This document shows positions 8,400-16,983 of a DNA stretch of 64,000 nt, in pieces (within the stretch, counting starts at the first letter, position 1; every line of letters begins with the position of its first letter). A program made the position numbers and the translations under genes. The stretch spans positions 3,410,001 through 3,474,000 of the forward strand of contig OW818693.1 in assembly GCA_942493335.1 (NCBI GenBank). Direction: 5' to 3'. Source of the stretch: JAEWSN01 sp942493335. GTDB taxonomy: Bacteria; Bacillota; Clostridia; DSM-8532. Under the pieces are notes generated by a model. That model ran no database searches. It had not been told where the DNA came from and saw only the letters and a list, made by a program, of their open reading frames with translations.

Positions 8400-9665
8400 A
8401 TGACAACAAAGGCAGTCCGCATGTATGGCAAACTGGACCTGAGACTTGAATCTTTCGAGCTGCCGGAAATCGGCGAGGATGAAATCCTGGCCGACATCGT
8501 TTCCGACAGTCTCTGCATGTCCTCGTGGAAGGCGGCCAATCAGGGCAGCGACCACAAACGCGTTCCCAATGACATCGACGTGAACCCCGTCATCATCGGT
8601 CACGAATTCTGCGGAACCATTCTGAAGGTCGGCGCCAAATGGGCGAATCAGTTCAAACCTGGTGACCGCTATTCCATCCAGCCCGCGTTGAACCAGCCGC
8701 AGGATCCATACGCCGCGCCCGGCTATTCTTTCCGTTACATCGGTGGCAGTGCCACCCACATCGTCATCCCGGATGCCGTCATGAGCATGGGCTGTCTACT
8801 TCCCTATCGGGGCGAAGCTTTTTTCCACGGCTCCCTGTCGGAACCGATGTCCTGCATCGTAGGGGCGTTCCATGCGAACTACCATACGGAACAGGGCAGC
8901 TACGAGCACCGGATGGGCATCGTGGAAGGCGGGGACATGGCCATTCTCGCAGGAGTCGGTCCCATGGGACTCGGCGCCATCGACCTGGCCATTCATGGCG
9001 ATCGCCGTCCGGGCTTGCTGGTGGTCACGGACATCGATCCGATCCGGCTGGCTCGCGCAGAAATGCTCTACTCCGTGGCGGAAGCGGAACGGAACGGCGT
9101 GAAGCTGATGTATGTCAATACATCCGACCCGCTCCATTCCGTTGAATGGCTGCGTGGCCTGACGGATGGCGACGGATTCAATGATGTGTTCGTTTTCGCG
9201 CCTGTGAAGCCGGTCGTCGAGATGGGCGACAAGCTCCTGGCGCACGACGGCTGCCTCAATTTCTTCGCAGGCCCGGGCAATCCGGCCTTTTCCGCCGAGT
9301 TCAACTTCTACAACGTGCATTACGGCGCCACCCATATCGTAGGAACGAGCGGCGGCAATACCGACGACATGAAGGAGTCCCTGGAGCTGATGTCCTCCGC
9401 CCGAATCAATCCCGCCTCGATGATCACCCATGTGGGCGGGCTGGACAGTGTGGTGGAGACCACGCTGACCCTGCCGCAGATCCCCGGGGGCAAGAAGCTC
9501 ATCTATACGCATTTGGCGCTGCCTTTGACCGCCATTGATGATTTTGCCGAAAAAGGTCGTACGGATCCGCTGTTTGCGGCGCTGGCCGAAATTGTATCCA
9601 GGACTTCAGGCTTGTGGTCCCTGGAAGCGGAAAAGTACCTGCTGGCCCACGGGAAGCAGATCTGA
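8400..9665 (+). CDS. Medium-chain zinc-type dehydrogenase, L-sorbose-1-phosphate reductase-like
   Basis: 421 residues of the alcohol/sorbitol dehydrogenase family. The catalytic half contains IIGHEFCGTILKVGAKW and GDRYSIQPAL; the Rossmann half contains ILAGVGPMGLGAIDLA and the acidic strand end VVTDIDP. The opening (TKAVRMYGKLDLRLESFELPEI, DSLCMSSWKAANQGSDHKRVP) resembles proteins annotated as L-sorbose-1-phosphate reductase. The usual structural-zinc cysteine cluster is absent. AGGAGG precedes the start. It lies 65 bases ahead of the E2 gene on the same strand, so it probably generates, or balances redox for, the substrate of the 2-oxoacid dehydrogenase encoded behind it. Substrate specificity is inferred only from family resemblance. 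Confidence 0.75.
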   Translation: MTTKAVRMYGKLDLRLESFELPEIGEDEILADIVSDSLCMSSWKAANQGSDHKRVPNDIDVNPVIIGHEFCGTILKVGAKWANQFKPGDRYSIQPALNQPQDPYAAPGYSFRYIGGSATHIVIPDAVMSMGCLLPYRGEAFFHGSLSEPMSCIVGAFHANYHTEQGSYEHRMGIVEGGDMAILAGVGPMGLGAIDLAIHGDRRPGLLVVTDIDPIRLARAEMLYSVAEAERNGVKLMYVNTSDPLHSVEWLRGLTDGDGFNDVFVFAPVKPVVEMGDKLLAHDGCLNFFAGPGNPAFSAEFNFYNVHYGATHIVGTSGGNTDDMKESLELMSSARINPASMITHVGGLDSVVETTLTLPQIPGGKKLIYTHLALPLTAIDDFAEKGRTDPLFAALAEIVSRTSGLWSLEAEKYLLAHGKQI

Positions 9666-9730
9666 AGTCAGCATTGCAGGCAATGTCCGGGCTGCAAGGT
9701 ACCGGGCATTTGCCCCATTGAGGAGGAACC

Positions 9731-11272
9731 ATGGCTACATCCGTCATCATGCCGCGGCAGGGACAATCCGTGGAAAGCTGTATTCTGTCCAAATGGAACA
9801 AGAAACCGGGAGATGCCGTGAAAATCGGTGATCTGCTGTTCTCCTATGAAACGGACAAGGCAAGCTTCGAGGAGGAGTCCAAAGTGGATGGGATCCTCTT
9901 GGTGCGGCTTTGCGAGGAAAACGATGATGTTCCCTGTCTGGTTGAAGTCTGCCGGGTGGGAACGGAAGCGGAATGGAACGCTCAATCCGCTACAGGCGCG
10001 GCTGCCACCGATACGGGAGCCCCGTCCGTAGTTCATCCTTCTGCCTCGGGTACGGTGACAGCACCTGCCGAGGCGCCTTTTCAAACAACGTCCGGATTGT
10101 CATCCGCGCAAGCGGTGGAGCCGGCGACGATCCTTGTTGCTCACGTTCTGCCCGTTTCCACATTCCCGGTATCCGCTGTGGATGCACCCGCACCTACCGG
10201 GAATGACGGCAGCGCCGTTTCCCCGAGAGCCCGAAGATTGGCCGAAAACACCGGGGTGAATCCTGCTTTCGCGATTCCCACCGGTCCCGGCGGTCGCGTA
10301 TTGGAGCGGGATATTGTCCTGCTTCGTGATGCGGGTGTCCGGTTGACCCCAACTGCCGCGAGCAGCATGCTTGCGGGCTCCATCGAAGCCGGAACCCTTC
10401 AGGGAACCGGTTTGGGCGGAAGAATCACAGCTGCCGATCTGACGGATCGGAACACCGCGAATACGCATGCATCCGTGGAAAGCGGCGTGGGAACTGGAGC
10501 CGGAGTCGGTCGATCCACCGATATGCAGGAAATTGCAAACGGAAACATGCGGAGCGCCGGGTCGCAAGGAGCAGAGGCAACAGGTTTCCGGGATGTCCCC
10601 CTGCCGAACATTCGAAAAGTCATCGCCAAGGCGATGTTCCAATCCATTTCCACGACCTGTCAGCTGACGCTGAATGCCTCGTTCGACGCATCCGCACTCC
10701 TCGCGTTGCGGACCTCCTTCAAACAGGCGGTGCAGCCGGAAGCGGCCGGCATCACCTTGACGGACATGATCCTGTTTGCGGTGTCCCGTACACTGCTCTC
10801 CCATCCCAACCTGAATGCGCATTTTCTCGATGACAGAATGCGCCTGTTCGAACAGGTGAACCTTGGTCTCGCTGTTGATACCGAACGGGGTCTGATGGTT
10901 CCGACTCTCTTTGGTGCGGAAGCGATGACGCTGGCAGAATTATCTGTCGCCGCCAAGGCTGCGGCCAAGGAATGCCAGACCGGAAAAATCAATCCGGACA
11001 AGCTCAAGGATGGCACCTTCACCGTTTCAAACCTCGGCACCTTCGGCGTCGAGTCATTCACGCCCGTCCTCAACGCGCCACAAACCGGCATTCTGGGCGT
11101 TTGCAGCATCCAGACGAAGGTGCGCGAGGGAAGGAACGGGCTGGAAAGTTACCCTTCCATGGGCCTTTCCCTCACGTTCGATCATCGTGCCATCGATGGC
11201 GCGCCTGCCGCCCGGTTCCTGAAGGATCTGATCGTGAATCTGGAACAGTTTGCCGTGCTGCTGGCCCTGTAG
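9731..11272 (+). CDS. Dihydrolipoamide acyltransferase, E2 of a 2-oxoacid dehydrogenase complex
   Basis: 513 residues. Residues 1-78 are a lipoyl domain with the lipoylation lysine K43 in YETDKASF. A long Ala/Thr/Pro linker follows. There are two peripheral-subunit-binding-like modules: VSPRARRLAENTGV...TGPGGRVLERDI (about 162-198) and LTPTAASSM...TGLGGRITAADL (about 204-236); most E2s of this size have one. After a second linker comes the acyltransferase domain, with FRDVPLPNIRKVIAKAMFQS at its start and the active-site DHRAIDG (H485, D489) near the end. GAGGAGGAACC precedes the ATG. E3 and E1 follow. The acyl group (acetyl or other) cannot be decided from sequence. Confidence 0.9.
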   Translation: MATSVIMPRQGQSVESCILSKWNKKPGDAVKIGDLLFSYETDKASFEEESKVDGILLVRLCEENDDVPCLVEVCRVGTEAEWNAQSATGAAATDTGAPSVVHPSASGTVTAPAEAPFQTTSGLSSAQAVEPATILVAHVLPVSTFPVSAVDAPAPTGNDGSAVSPRARRLAENTGVNPAFAIPTGPGGRVLERDIVLLRDAGVRLTPTAASSMLAGSIEAGTLQGTGLGGRITAADLTDRNTANTHASVESGVGTGAGVGRSTDMQEIANGNMRSAGSQGAEATGFRDVPLPNIRKVIAKAMFQSISTTCQLTLNASFDASALLALRTSFKQAVQPEAAGITLTDMILFAVSRTLLSHPNLNAHFLDDRMRLFEQVNLGLAVDTERGLMVPTLFGAEAMTLAELSVAAKAAAKECQTGKINPDKLKDGTFTVSNLGTFGVESFTPVLNAPQTGILGVCSIQTKVREGRNGLESYPSMGLSLTFDHRAIDGAPAARFLKDLIVNLEQFAVLLAL

Positions 11273-11314
11273 CAGATGAGTCTGGAACAGTTTGCCGTGT
11301 TACTGGCTCAATAA
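11234..11314 (+). repeat. Tandem duplication of the E2 gene's 3' end
   Basis: The last 13 codons of E2 (from 11234) recur 42 bases later (11276-11314). The copy starts with ATG and ends with its own TAA, so it could encode a 12-residue peptide (MSLEQFAVLLAQ) matching the E2 C-terminus (NLEQFAVLLAL). No good ribosome site precedes it. Third-position changes such as GTGCTG to GTGTTA show the copy has diverged. Confidence 0.7.
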
Positions 11315-11414
11315 TGAACGAAACGGGAATGGTTCGCTGCGATCTGCCTGGTGGCACGCGCCAAGAACCGAAACATGCAGCGTAAGAACATCCCTGTCCG
11401 TGGAGGAATACGAA

Positions 11415-12875
11415 ATGGTTTATGACTTGATGGTTCTGGGCGGCGGTCCCGCCGGGTATCTGGCGGCGGAACGGGCCGCGCATGGCGGTTTATCCGTTCT
11501 GCTGGTGGAAAAGCGCTCGGTGGGCGGTGTCTGCCTAAACGAGGGCTGCATCCCGTCAAAGGCCCTGCTCTATTCCGCAAAACTGTTGGAACAGGCAAAG
11601 CATGCTTCGTCCTATGGCGTGAAGATTCCGGAGGCTACGCTCGATCATGCCGCCGTCATCACCCGCAAGGAAAAGGTCGTCCGTACGCTGGTCGCCGGGG
11701 TCAAAGCGAAACTGAAGAAGAACGGCGTGACCACGTTGGAAGGCGAAGGGATTCTGAAAGGCAGAAACGCCGAAGGATACATGCTGACTGTGGGGGACTC
11801 GGAATACGTCGGAAAAAACCTGCTGGTTGCGACCGGTTCCATTCCGGTCCTGCCGCCTATTCCGGGTCTGCAGGCCTCCATCGAACGCGGTTATGCGCTG
11901 ACGAACCGGGAAATCCTCTCCCTGAAAGAAGTTCCGGCAACCCTGACCGTCATCGGCGGGGGTGTCATCGGCCTGGAAATGGCCTCGTATTATGCGGCGG
12001 CCGGCAGCAAGGTGACCGTGGTTGAAATGCTGGATCGCATCGGCGGGCCGCTGGATGCGGAAATCGCTGAAGCGTTGCTGGTTCAGTTGAAGAAAAAGGA
12101 CATCACGTTCATTCTCGGTGCGAAAGTAACGGCGGTTGGACTTGGAAGTGTTGGCATGAAGGATTCCGGCAATCAGTTGGTATCCAAATCGGCTGAAGCA
12201 CACGCGGGGGAACCCGCGAATGCCATTGCCTATGAAAAGGATGGCAAGACGGAAACCCTCGCAGGCGACAAGGTGCTGGTCAGCATCGGACGCCGCCCGA
12301 ACACCGCCGGGATCGGCCTTGAAACCATCGGAGTCGAAACGGAACGCGGTCGCATTCCCACGGACGACCAGGGGCGGACCAACCGTCCCGGCGTTTACGC
12401 AGCCGGTGATGTGAACGGCGTTTCCATGCTGGCACACACGGCCTATCGGGAAGCCGAGGTCGTCGTGAATCATCTGCTCGGAAAACGGGATCTCATGCGC
12501 TATGGCGCCATACCAGCCGTCATCTACTCCCAGCCCGAGGTGGCCTGCGTGGGTGAATCCACAGAATCGGCGAAACAAAAGGGGATGGATGTTGAAATTG
12601 TGAAACTGCCCATGACCTACAGCGGCCGATACGTGGCTGAAAACGAGCGTGGCGAAGGATTTGTGAAGGTTCTTGTGGAAAAGGGCTCGCGGAAACTCGT
12701 CGGGATTCATCTCATCGGATCCTATGCCTCGGAAATCATTTACGGAGCAGCCCTGATGCTGGAAACGGAAATGCGCGTGGAGGATGTCCGGGAACTGGTG
12801 TTCCCGCACCCGACCGTGTCGGAAGTCATTCGTGAAGCAATGTTTGAGTTTCCTATTCACGAGAATCGGGAATAG
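11415..12875 (+). CDS. lpdA: Dihydrolipoamide dehydrogenase, E3
   Basis: 486 residues. It has an N-terminal FAD dinucleotide site (VLGGGPAGYLAAERAA), the redox disulfide C40/C45 in GGVCLNEGCIPSK, an NAD-binding segment TVIGGGVIGLEMASYYAAAG, the second FAD motif GVYAAGDVNG, and the C-terminal dimer interface with FPHPTVSE carrying the catalytic His-Glu. It reoxidises the dihydrolipoyl arm of E2 using NAD+. A ~20-residue stretch rich in small and polar residues (SGNQLVSKSAEAHAGEPA) is inserted in the NAD domain. The start at 11415 has TGGAGGAATACGAA before it; the frame is open back to 11292 but covers the E2 tail duplication. Confidence 0.92.
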   Translation: MVYDLMVLGGGPAGYLAAERAAHGGLSVLLVEKRSVGGVCLNEGCIPSKALLYSAKLLEQAKHASSYGVKIPEATLDHAAVITRKEKVVRTLVAGVKAKLKKNGVTTLEGEGILKGRNAEGYMLTVGDSEYVGKNLLVATGSIPVLPPIPGLQASIERGYALTNREILSLKEVPATLTVIGGGVIGLEMASYYAAAGSKVTVVEMLDRIGGPLDAEIAEALLVQLKKKDITFILGAKVTAVGLGSVGMKDSGNQLVSKSAEAHAGEPANAIAYEKDGKTETLAGDKVLVSIGRRPNTAGIGLETIGVETERGRIPTDDQGRTNRPGVYAAGDVNGVSMLAHTAYREAEVVVNHLLGKRDLMRYGAIPAVIYSQPEVACVGESTESAKQKGMDVEIVKLPMTYSGRYVAENERGEGFVKVLVEKGSRKLVGIHLIGSYASEIIYGAALMLETEMRVEDVRELVFPHPTVSEVIREAMFEFPIHENRE

Positions 12876-12880
12876 GAAAC
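12848..12880 (+). promoter_or_regulatory. Perfect 11-bp hairpin across the E3 stop codon
   Basis: GTTTCCTATTC (12848-12858) and GAATAGGAAAC (12870-12880) form a perfect stem around an 11-base loop that spans the end of the E3 gene. No T-run follows, so mRNA stability or processing between E3 and E1 is more likely than termination. Confidence 0.5.
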
Positions 12881-12891
12881 ATCCGCGGCAG

Positions 12892-12909
12892 CCCTTTTCT
12901 TGAAAAGGG
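12892..12909 (+). promoter_or_regulatory. Second small hairpin in the E3-E1 gap
   Basis: CCCTTTT and AAAAGGG pair around CTTG, twelve bases after the previous hairpin. It again lacks a downstream T-run. It may stabilise the upstream message or attenuate readthrough into E1. Confidence 0.4.
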
Positions 12910-12990
12910 TGAGAGCGGGCCCATCACCGTATCCATATCATGCCGGATGTTCCGGCAGCAGAGGCCATGTACCGCAAGGGAGGAAGCACC

Positions 12991-15459
12991 ATGCCGAAGA
13001 CACAGCACATTGATCCGAACATCGTCCGCCAGCCCGGCTGGATCAAATTCACCGACATCCCGGTCAACCAGTACGCCAAGTCCGTGAAGGATGAGAAGAA
13101 GAACTTCAAGAAGGACGACTTCCTGCGGATCTTCCGGGACATGGCCATCATCCGCGAGTTTGAGACTATGCTCAACCTCATCAAGACGACGAACGAATAC
13201 AACGGGATTTCTTACAACCATCCCGGACCTGCCCACCTGTCCATCGGCCAGGAGGCTTCCGTGGTTGGCCAGGCGTATCTGCTGGACAAGGACGATTACA
13301 TCTTCGGTTCCCACCGCAGTCATGGCGAGATCCTCGCAAAAGGTCTTTCCGCCATTGAGAAGCTTTCCGATGACGAATTGATGGAGGTCATGAAGACCTT
13401 CTTTGACGGGGCCATCCTGAAAGTTGTCGAGGCGAATCGTCCTGAAGGCGGCACAGTCAAAGAACTGGCCATCGACTTCCTTGTATATGGAACACTCGCG
13501 GAAATTTTTGCACGTGAAACCGGCTTTCACAAGGGACTCGGCGGATCCATGCACGCCTTTTTCACACCTTTTGGCATCTACCCGAACAACGCCATCGTCG
13601 GCGGTTCGGGGGATATTGCGGTCGGTGCGGCGCTTTACAAGAAAATCAACCGCAAGAAGGGCATCGTCATCGCCAACATCGGCGACGCGTCCATGGGCTG
13701 CGGCCCGGTGTGGGAAGGCATGATGCTCGCCGCGATGGACCAGTACAAGAAGCTCTGGGAAGGCGAGTACCGGGGCGGACTGCCGCTCATCTTCAACATC
13801 TTCAACAACCAGTACGGCATGGGCGGCCAGACGAACGGCGAAACGATGGGCTACGACATTCTGGCCCGCATCGGTGCCGGTGTGAATCCGGAACAGATGC
13901 ACGCAGAACGTGTGGATGGCTACAATCCGCTCGCCGTCATCGATGCCATCCGGCGCAAGAAGCAGGTGCTCGCCGAGAAGGACGGTCCGGTTCTTCTCGA
14001 TACGCTGACCTACCGGTTCACGGGCCATTCCCCGTCGGATGCGTCCAGCTACCGCACGAAGGAGGAAATTGAAGCCTGGATGGCGCACGATTCCCTCACC
14101 GGATACCGCGCGAAGCTCGTGGAAGCCGGCATTGCGAAGGAATCCGCATTCGATGCGATGTTGGACCAGGCAAAAGCGCTCGTTACGAAAATCTGCAGGC
14201 TGGCGATTGATGATTCCGTCTCGCCGCGCATGAATCTTTCCATGCATCCCGATCAGATCGGCGATTTGATGTTCTCCAACACCCGTATGGAGAAGATGGA
14301 GGACCGCCCGGTCGAAGTCAACCACCCGATGGCGGAGAATCCGCGCGTGCAGCAGATCGCAAAGAAAGTGCGCAGCGCGTTCCAGGACGGAAAGCCCGTT
14401 TCCAAGAACAAGATGTACCAGTTCCGCGACGGCGTGTTCGAGGCGGTCATCGACAAGTTCTACAAGGATCCCACCCTTGTCGCATATGGCGAGGAAAACC
14501 GGGACTGGGGCGGCGCATTTGCCGTCTATCGCGGGCTGACCGAGGCACTTCCGTATCACCGTCTGTTCAATTCGTCCATCTCCGAAGGCGCCATTGTGGG
14601 TTCAGCCGTCGGATACGGCATGTGCGGCGGCCGTGCACTCGTCGAGCTGATGTATTGCGACTTCCTCGGCCGCGCGGGCGATGAAGTGTTCAACCAGCTA
14701 TCCAAATGGCAGGCCATGTCGGCCGGTGTTCTCAAGATGCCGGTCGTCATGCGTGTTTCCGTCGGTTCCAAGTACGGTGCACAGCACTCGCAGGACTGGA
14801 CCGCCCTCGTGGCGCACATTCCAGGATTGAAGGTCGTGTTCCCGGCCACACCGTACGATGCGAAGGGTCTGATGAACGCCGCTTTGGCCAGCACGGATCC
14901 AGTCATCTACTTTGAAAGCCAGCGCCTGTATGACATCGGGGAAATGTTCCAGCCCGAAGTGCCGGAAGGCTATTACGAAGTGGCCATCGGCGAACCGGAC
15001 ATCAAGAAGGAAGGCAAGGACATCACCATCCTGACCATCGGCGCGACCCTGTACAAAGCGTTGGATGCGGCGAAACTGCTGGAAGAGAAGTACGGCCTCT
15101 CGGCGGAAGTCATTGATGCCCGATCGGTTGTGCCTTTCAACTATGACAAGGTCATCGAATCCGTAAAGAAAACCGGCCGGATCCTGCTGGCTTCGGATGC
15201 CTGCGAACGCGGGTCGATTCTCAAGGATATGGCCCAGACGGTCAGCGAGCTGGCCTTCGACTACCTTGACGCGCCGCCGGTTGTCATCGGTGCACGCAAC
15301 TGGATCACCCCGGCATACGAGCTCGAAGATTCCTTCTTCCCGCAGCCGGAATGGTTTCTGGATGCGATTCATGAAAAGATTCTGCCGTTGGCCGGGCATG
15401 TCTGCAAAACTGCGCAGAATGGGCGGGAGCTGGCGAGGGTGAGGAAGTTGGGCGTATAA
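12991..15459 (+). CDS. Fused E1 alpha-beta subunit of a 2-oxoacid dehydrogenase complex (thiamine-diphosphate enzyme)
   Basis: 822 residues in which E1-alpha and E1-beta are joined. Residues ~35-430 are alpha-type: SIGQEASVVGQ, GSHRSHGEILAKG, GLGGSMHAFF, and a ThDP site running from IGDASMGCGPVWEG to FNNQYGMGGQ. Here the usual GDG is GDA, but the spacing to the asparagine fits. Residues ~475-822 are beta-type: VAYGEENRDWGGAF with the conserved Glu for ThDP, GYGMCGGRALVELMYCDF, RVSVGSKYGAQHSQDW and the transketolase C-domain. GGGAGGAAGCACC precedes the start at 12991. Decarboxylation substrate is unknown: pyruvate, acetoin or a sugar-derived keto acid are options. Fused E1s occur in some bacteria; most complexes use separate chains. 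Confidence 0.9.
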   Translation: MPKTQHIDPNIVRQPGWIKFTDIPVNQYAKSVKDEKKNFKKDDFLRIFRDMAIIREFETMLNLIKTTNEYNGISYNHPGPAHLSIGQEASVVGQAYLLDKDDYIFGSHRSHGEILAKGLSAIEKLSDDELMEVMKTFFDGAILKVVEANRPEGGTVKELAIDFLVYGTLAEIFARETGFHKGLGGSMHAFFTPFGIYPNNAIVGGSGDIAVGAALYKKINRKKGIVIANIGDASMGCGPVWEGMMLAAMDQYKKLWEGEYRGGLPLIFNIFNNQYGMGGQTNGETMGYDILARIGAGVNPEQMHAERVDGYNPLAVIDAIRRKKQVLAEKDGPVLLDTLTYRFTGHSPSDASSYRTKEEIEAWMAHDSLTGYRAKLVEAGIAKESAFDAMLDQAKALVTKICRLAIDDSVSPRMNLSMHPDQIGDLMFSNTRMEKMEDRPVEVNHPMAENPRVQQIAKKVRSAFQDGKPVSKNKMYQFRDGVFEAVIDKFYKDPTLVAYGEENRDWGGAFAVYRGLTEALPYHRLFNSSISEGAIVGSAVGYGMCGGRALVELMYCDFLGRAGDEVFNQLSKWQAMSAGVLKMPVVMRVSVGSKYGAQHSQDWTALVAHIPGLKVVFPATPYDAKGLMNAALASTDPVIYFESQRLYDIGEMFQPEVPEGYYEVAIGEPDIKKEGKDITILTIGATLYKALDAAKLLEEKYGLSAEVIDARSVVPFNYDKVIESVKKTGRILLASDACERGSILKDMAQTVSELAFDYLDAPPVVIGARNWITPAYELEDSFFPQPEWFLDAIHEKILPLAGHVCKTAQNGRELARVRKLGV

Positions 15460-15524
15460 CGCGCGTTCTTGTTGACTCTGTGTTGCCGGATAGGTTAGGC
15501 CTGAAAAACATACCAAATGAAACA

Positions 15525-15568
15525 CCGTTATCCAAGCCCATTCCGTTCCTCTCCGCACAGCAGCATCC
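15525..15568 (+). repeat. 44-bp repeat, copy 1 (terminator left half)
   Basis: 43 of 44 bases match 22794-22837. In this copy the matching right arm is present and the whole forms a terminator; in the other copy it is missing. Confidence 0.75.
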
Positions 15569-15598
15569 GCGGGAGAGGGGCGGAGTGGGTTCTTTTTT
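15537..15598 (+). terminator. Strong intrinsic terminator of the dehydrogenase locus
   Basis: Arms 15537-15554 and 15572-15589 pair over 18 positions, with three G-U wobbles in RNA, around a 17-base loop. TTCTTTTTT follows directly. It lies 77 bases after the E1 stop. Its left arm and loop belong to a sequence found again at 22794. Confidence 0.8.
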
Positions 15599-15873
15599 GA
15601 ATGACCATATGGACGAAGTGAACAGACATCCATCAGCACAGGCACCTCTGCCATTCTGTCCACCAACGAATCTCCTCGGACTCCCGCCAGGTTTCATCTG
15701 GACATTCGCGCCGTTCGAAGGAAAGACTTGCATGCGTATTTACAGGCAATCAACTCTGGTGACTTGGGCTCCAGTGAACGGAAAAGAATGTCTTTTGTCC
15801 GTTTCTGAATGTATGTCATCCGTAAATGCTGGAAAGTACACATTGGGTTCATGGGAATATCACGGATGATTGT
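15599..15873. other. Intergenic region without a supported gene
   Basis: A frame open on the plus strand across 15480-15869 contains the terminator, has no ribosome site and looks like no known family. I see no other gene or clear site here. Confidence 0.6.
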
Positions 15874-16863
15874 TCAGTCTTTTCTTTTTTCCTTGCCTTT
15901 TGCAGTGACTGCCAGGATCCCCGAAAACACCAAGGTCAATCCCATCCATTGCCCCCATCCAAATGATTCATGAAGCACAACGGTGGACAAAACCACACCC
16001 GTTGCAGGGACCAATCCACTCAGAACAGCAGTTTTACCGGCTTCGATGCGATCAATCCCATAATAGAACAGAAGGTAAGCCACCCATGTGACAAAAATGC
16101 CATTGTATGCGACAACCCCCATATCGGATAGGGACAGCGAGAGCAACGTCGCCCATCCCGGTTGACAGGAGAGTTCATCTACCGTTGCCAATACGAAAAA
16201 CGAAAAAAAACTGAAGAAGCTCACCATAAAGGTACGCAGAGAAACCGAAAGGCTTCCCCGGCCTTTTCTCCCGAGGATGGCCAACAGGGACTCGCAAAGA
16301 GCAGAGGCCAGGATAAACAAGTATCCTTGCAAATCCGCCATTTGCGCGCCACATTCACGCGTCAGCGCCAAGGATGCCATGCCGGCGACAGCCAGAAAGA
16401 GGCCAGCACACTGGATCGCATGGAGCCTTTCTTTTAAGAAAACAACAGCCAGAATTGCAGTGAATACCGGGGTAACTGCAGTGATGACTCCGGCTTGGGC
16501 CGCGGGGATGCGATTCAAACCATGATATAGGAACAAACGATACAAAAACATGCCGAAAAGCGCCTGCAGCATCAAGAACAACCATTGTTTTCGCTCAAGA
16601 TTGAAGAGCTGTCTGCGCTGATGTATCGCGATGGGCAAAAGACAGATCACAGCGGGAAACAATCCCGCCGCACCGGATACGGATACAGGAAGGTGGCCCA
16701 CCATCCACTTTCCAGAAACAACAGAACTCCCAGCCAATATCATGCCACCTGCCATGGCCACCCATCCGGCAGACTCCCTCTTGCCCGTACTAACAGGTTC
16801 TCGTGTTGTGTTCCGTGAAGGAAGATACCTTCCCCATGTTGTCCTGATTTCTTTTTCTACCAT
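15874..16863 (-). CDS. EamA/DMT-family membrane transporter
   Basis: 329 residues with about ten hydrophobic segments in two EamA repeats. The first ends with HGLNRIPAAQAGVITAVTPVFTAILAVVFLKERL and the second with YGIDRIEAGKTAVLSGLVPATGVVLSTVVLHESF, the two typical repeat signatures. It is likely a metabolite exporter or permease in the inner membrane. AGGAGGTGCC precedes the start at 16863. It is divergent from a MocR-type regulator with a dyad between them; such pairs are well known (for example Bacillus ycxC/ycxD), so the regulator probably controls it. The substrate is unknown. Confidence 0.88.
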   Translation of the reverse strand: MVEKEIRTTWGRYLPSRNTTREPVSTGKRESAGWVAMAGGMILAGSSVVSGKWMVGHLPVSVSGAAGLFPAVICLLPIAIHQRRQLFNLERKQWLFLMLQALFGMFLYRLFLYHGLNRIPAAQAGVITAVTPVFTAILAVVFLKERLHAIQCAGLFLAVAGMASLALTRECGAQMADLQGYLFILASALCESLLAILGRKGRGSLSVSLRTFMVSFFSFFSFFVLATVDELSCQPGWATLLSLSLSDMGVVAYNGIFVTWVAYLLFYYGIDRIEAGKTAVLSGLVPATGVVLSTVVLHESFGWGQWMGLTLVFSGILAVTAKGKEKRKD

Positions 16864-16920
16864 GGCACCTCCTGATATTTGTAGCATGTTATCGGATCGA
16901 GTATGATGGTATCAATTCAA

Positions 16921-16942
16921 AATGGTTTCTTAAAGAACCATT
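16921..16942. promoter_or_regulatory. Dyad between transporter and MocR genes, candidate operator
   Basis: AATGGTT and AACCATT are perfect 7-bp arms around TCTTAAAG. A related ATGGTATC lies just upstream near 16905, giving a possible direct-repeat half-site as MocR proteins often use. A TATACT at 16945-16950 could be the -10 for the regulator gene. Confidence 0.45.
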
Positions 16943-16983
16943 AATATACTATTTCATCAGACCACTTTGATGACGGAGGGACT

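Noticed and set aside
12853..14559. 568-codon frame antisense to the fused E1 gene
   Set aside because: Shadow of a GC-rich coding region; no ribosome site and His/Arg/Asp-rich without family features, while the plus strand encodes a clear E1.
15480..15869. 129-codon frame after E1
   Set aside because: It runs through an intrinsic terminator and matches nothing known.
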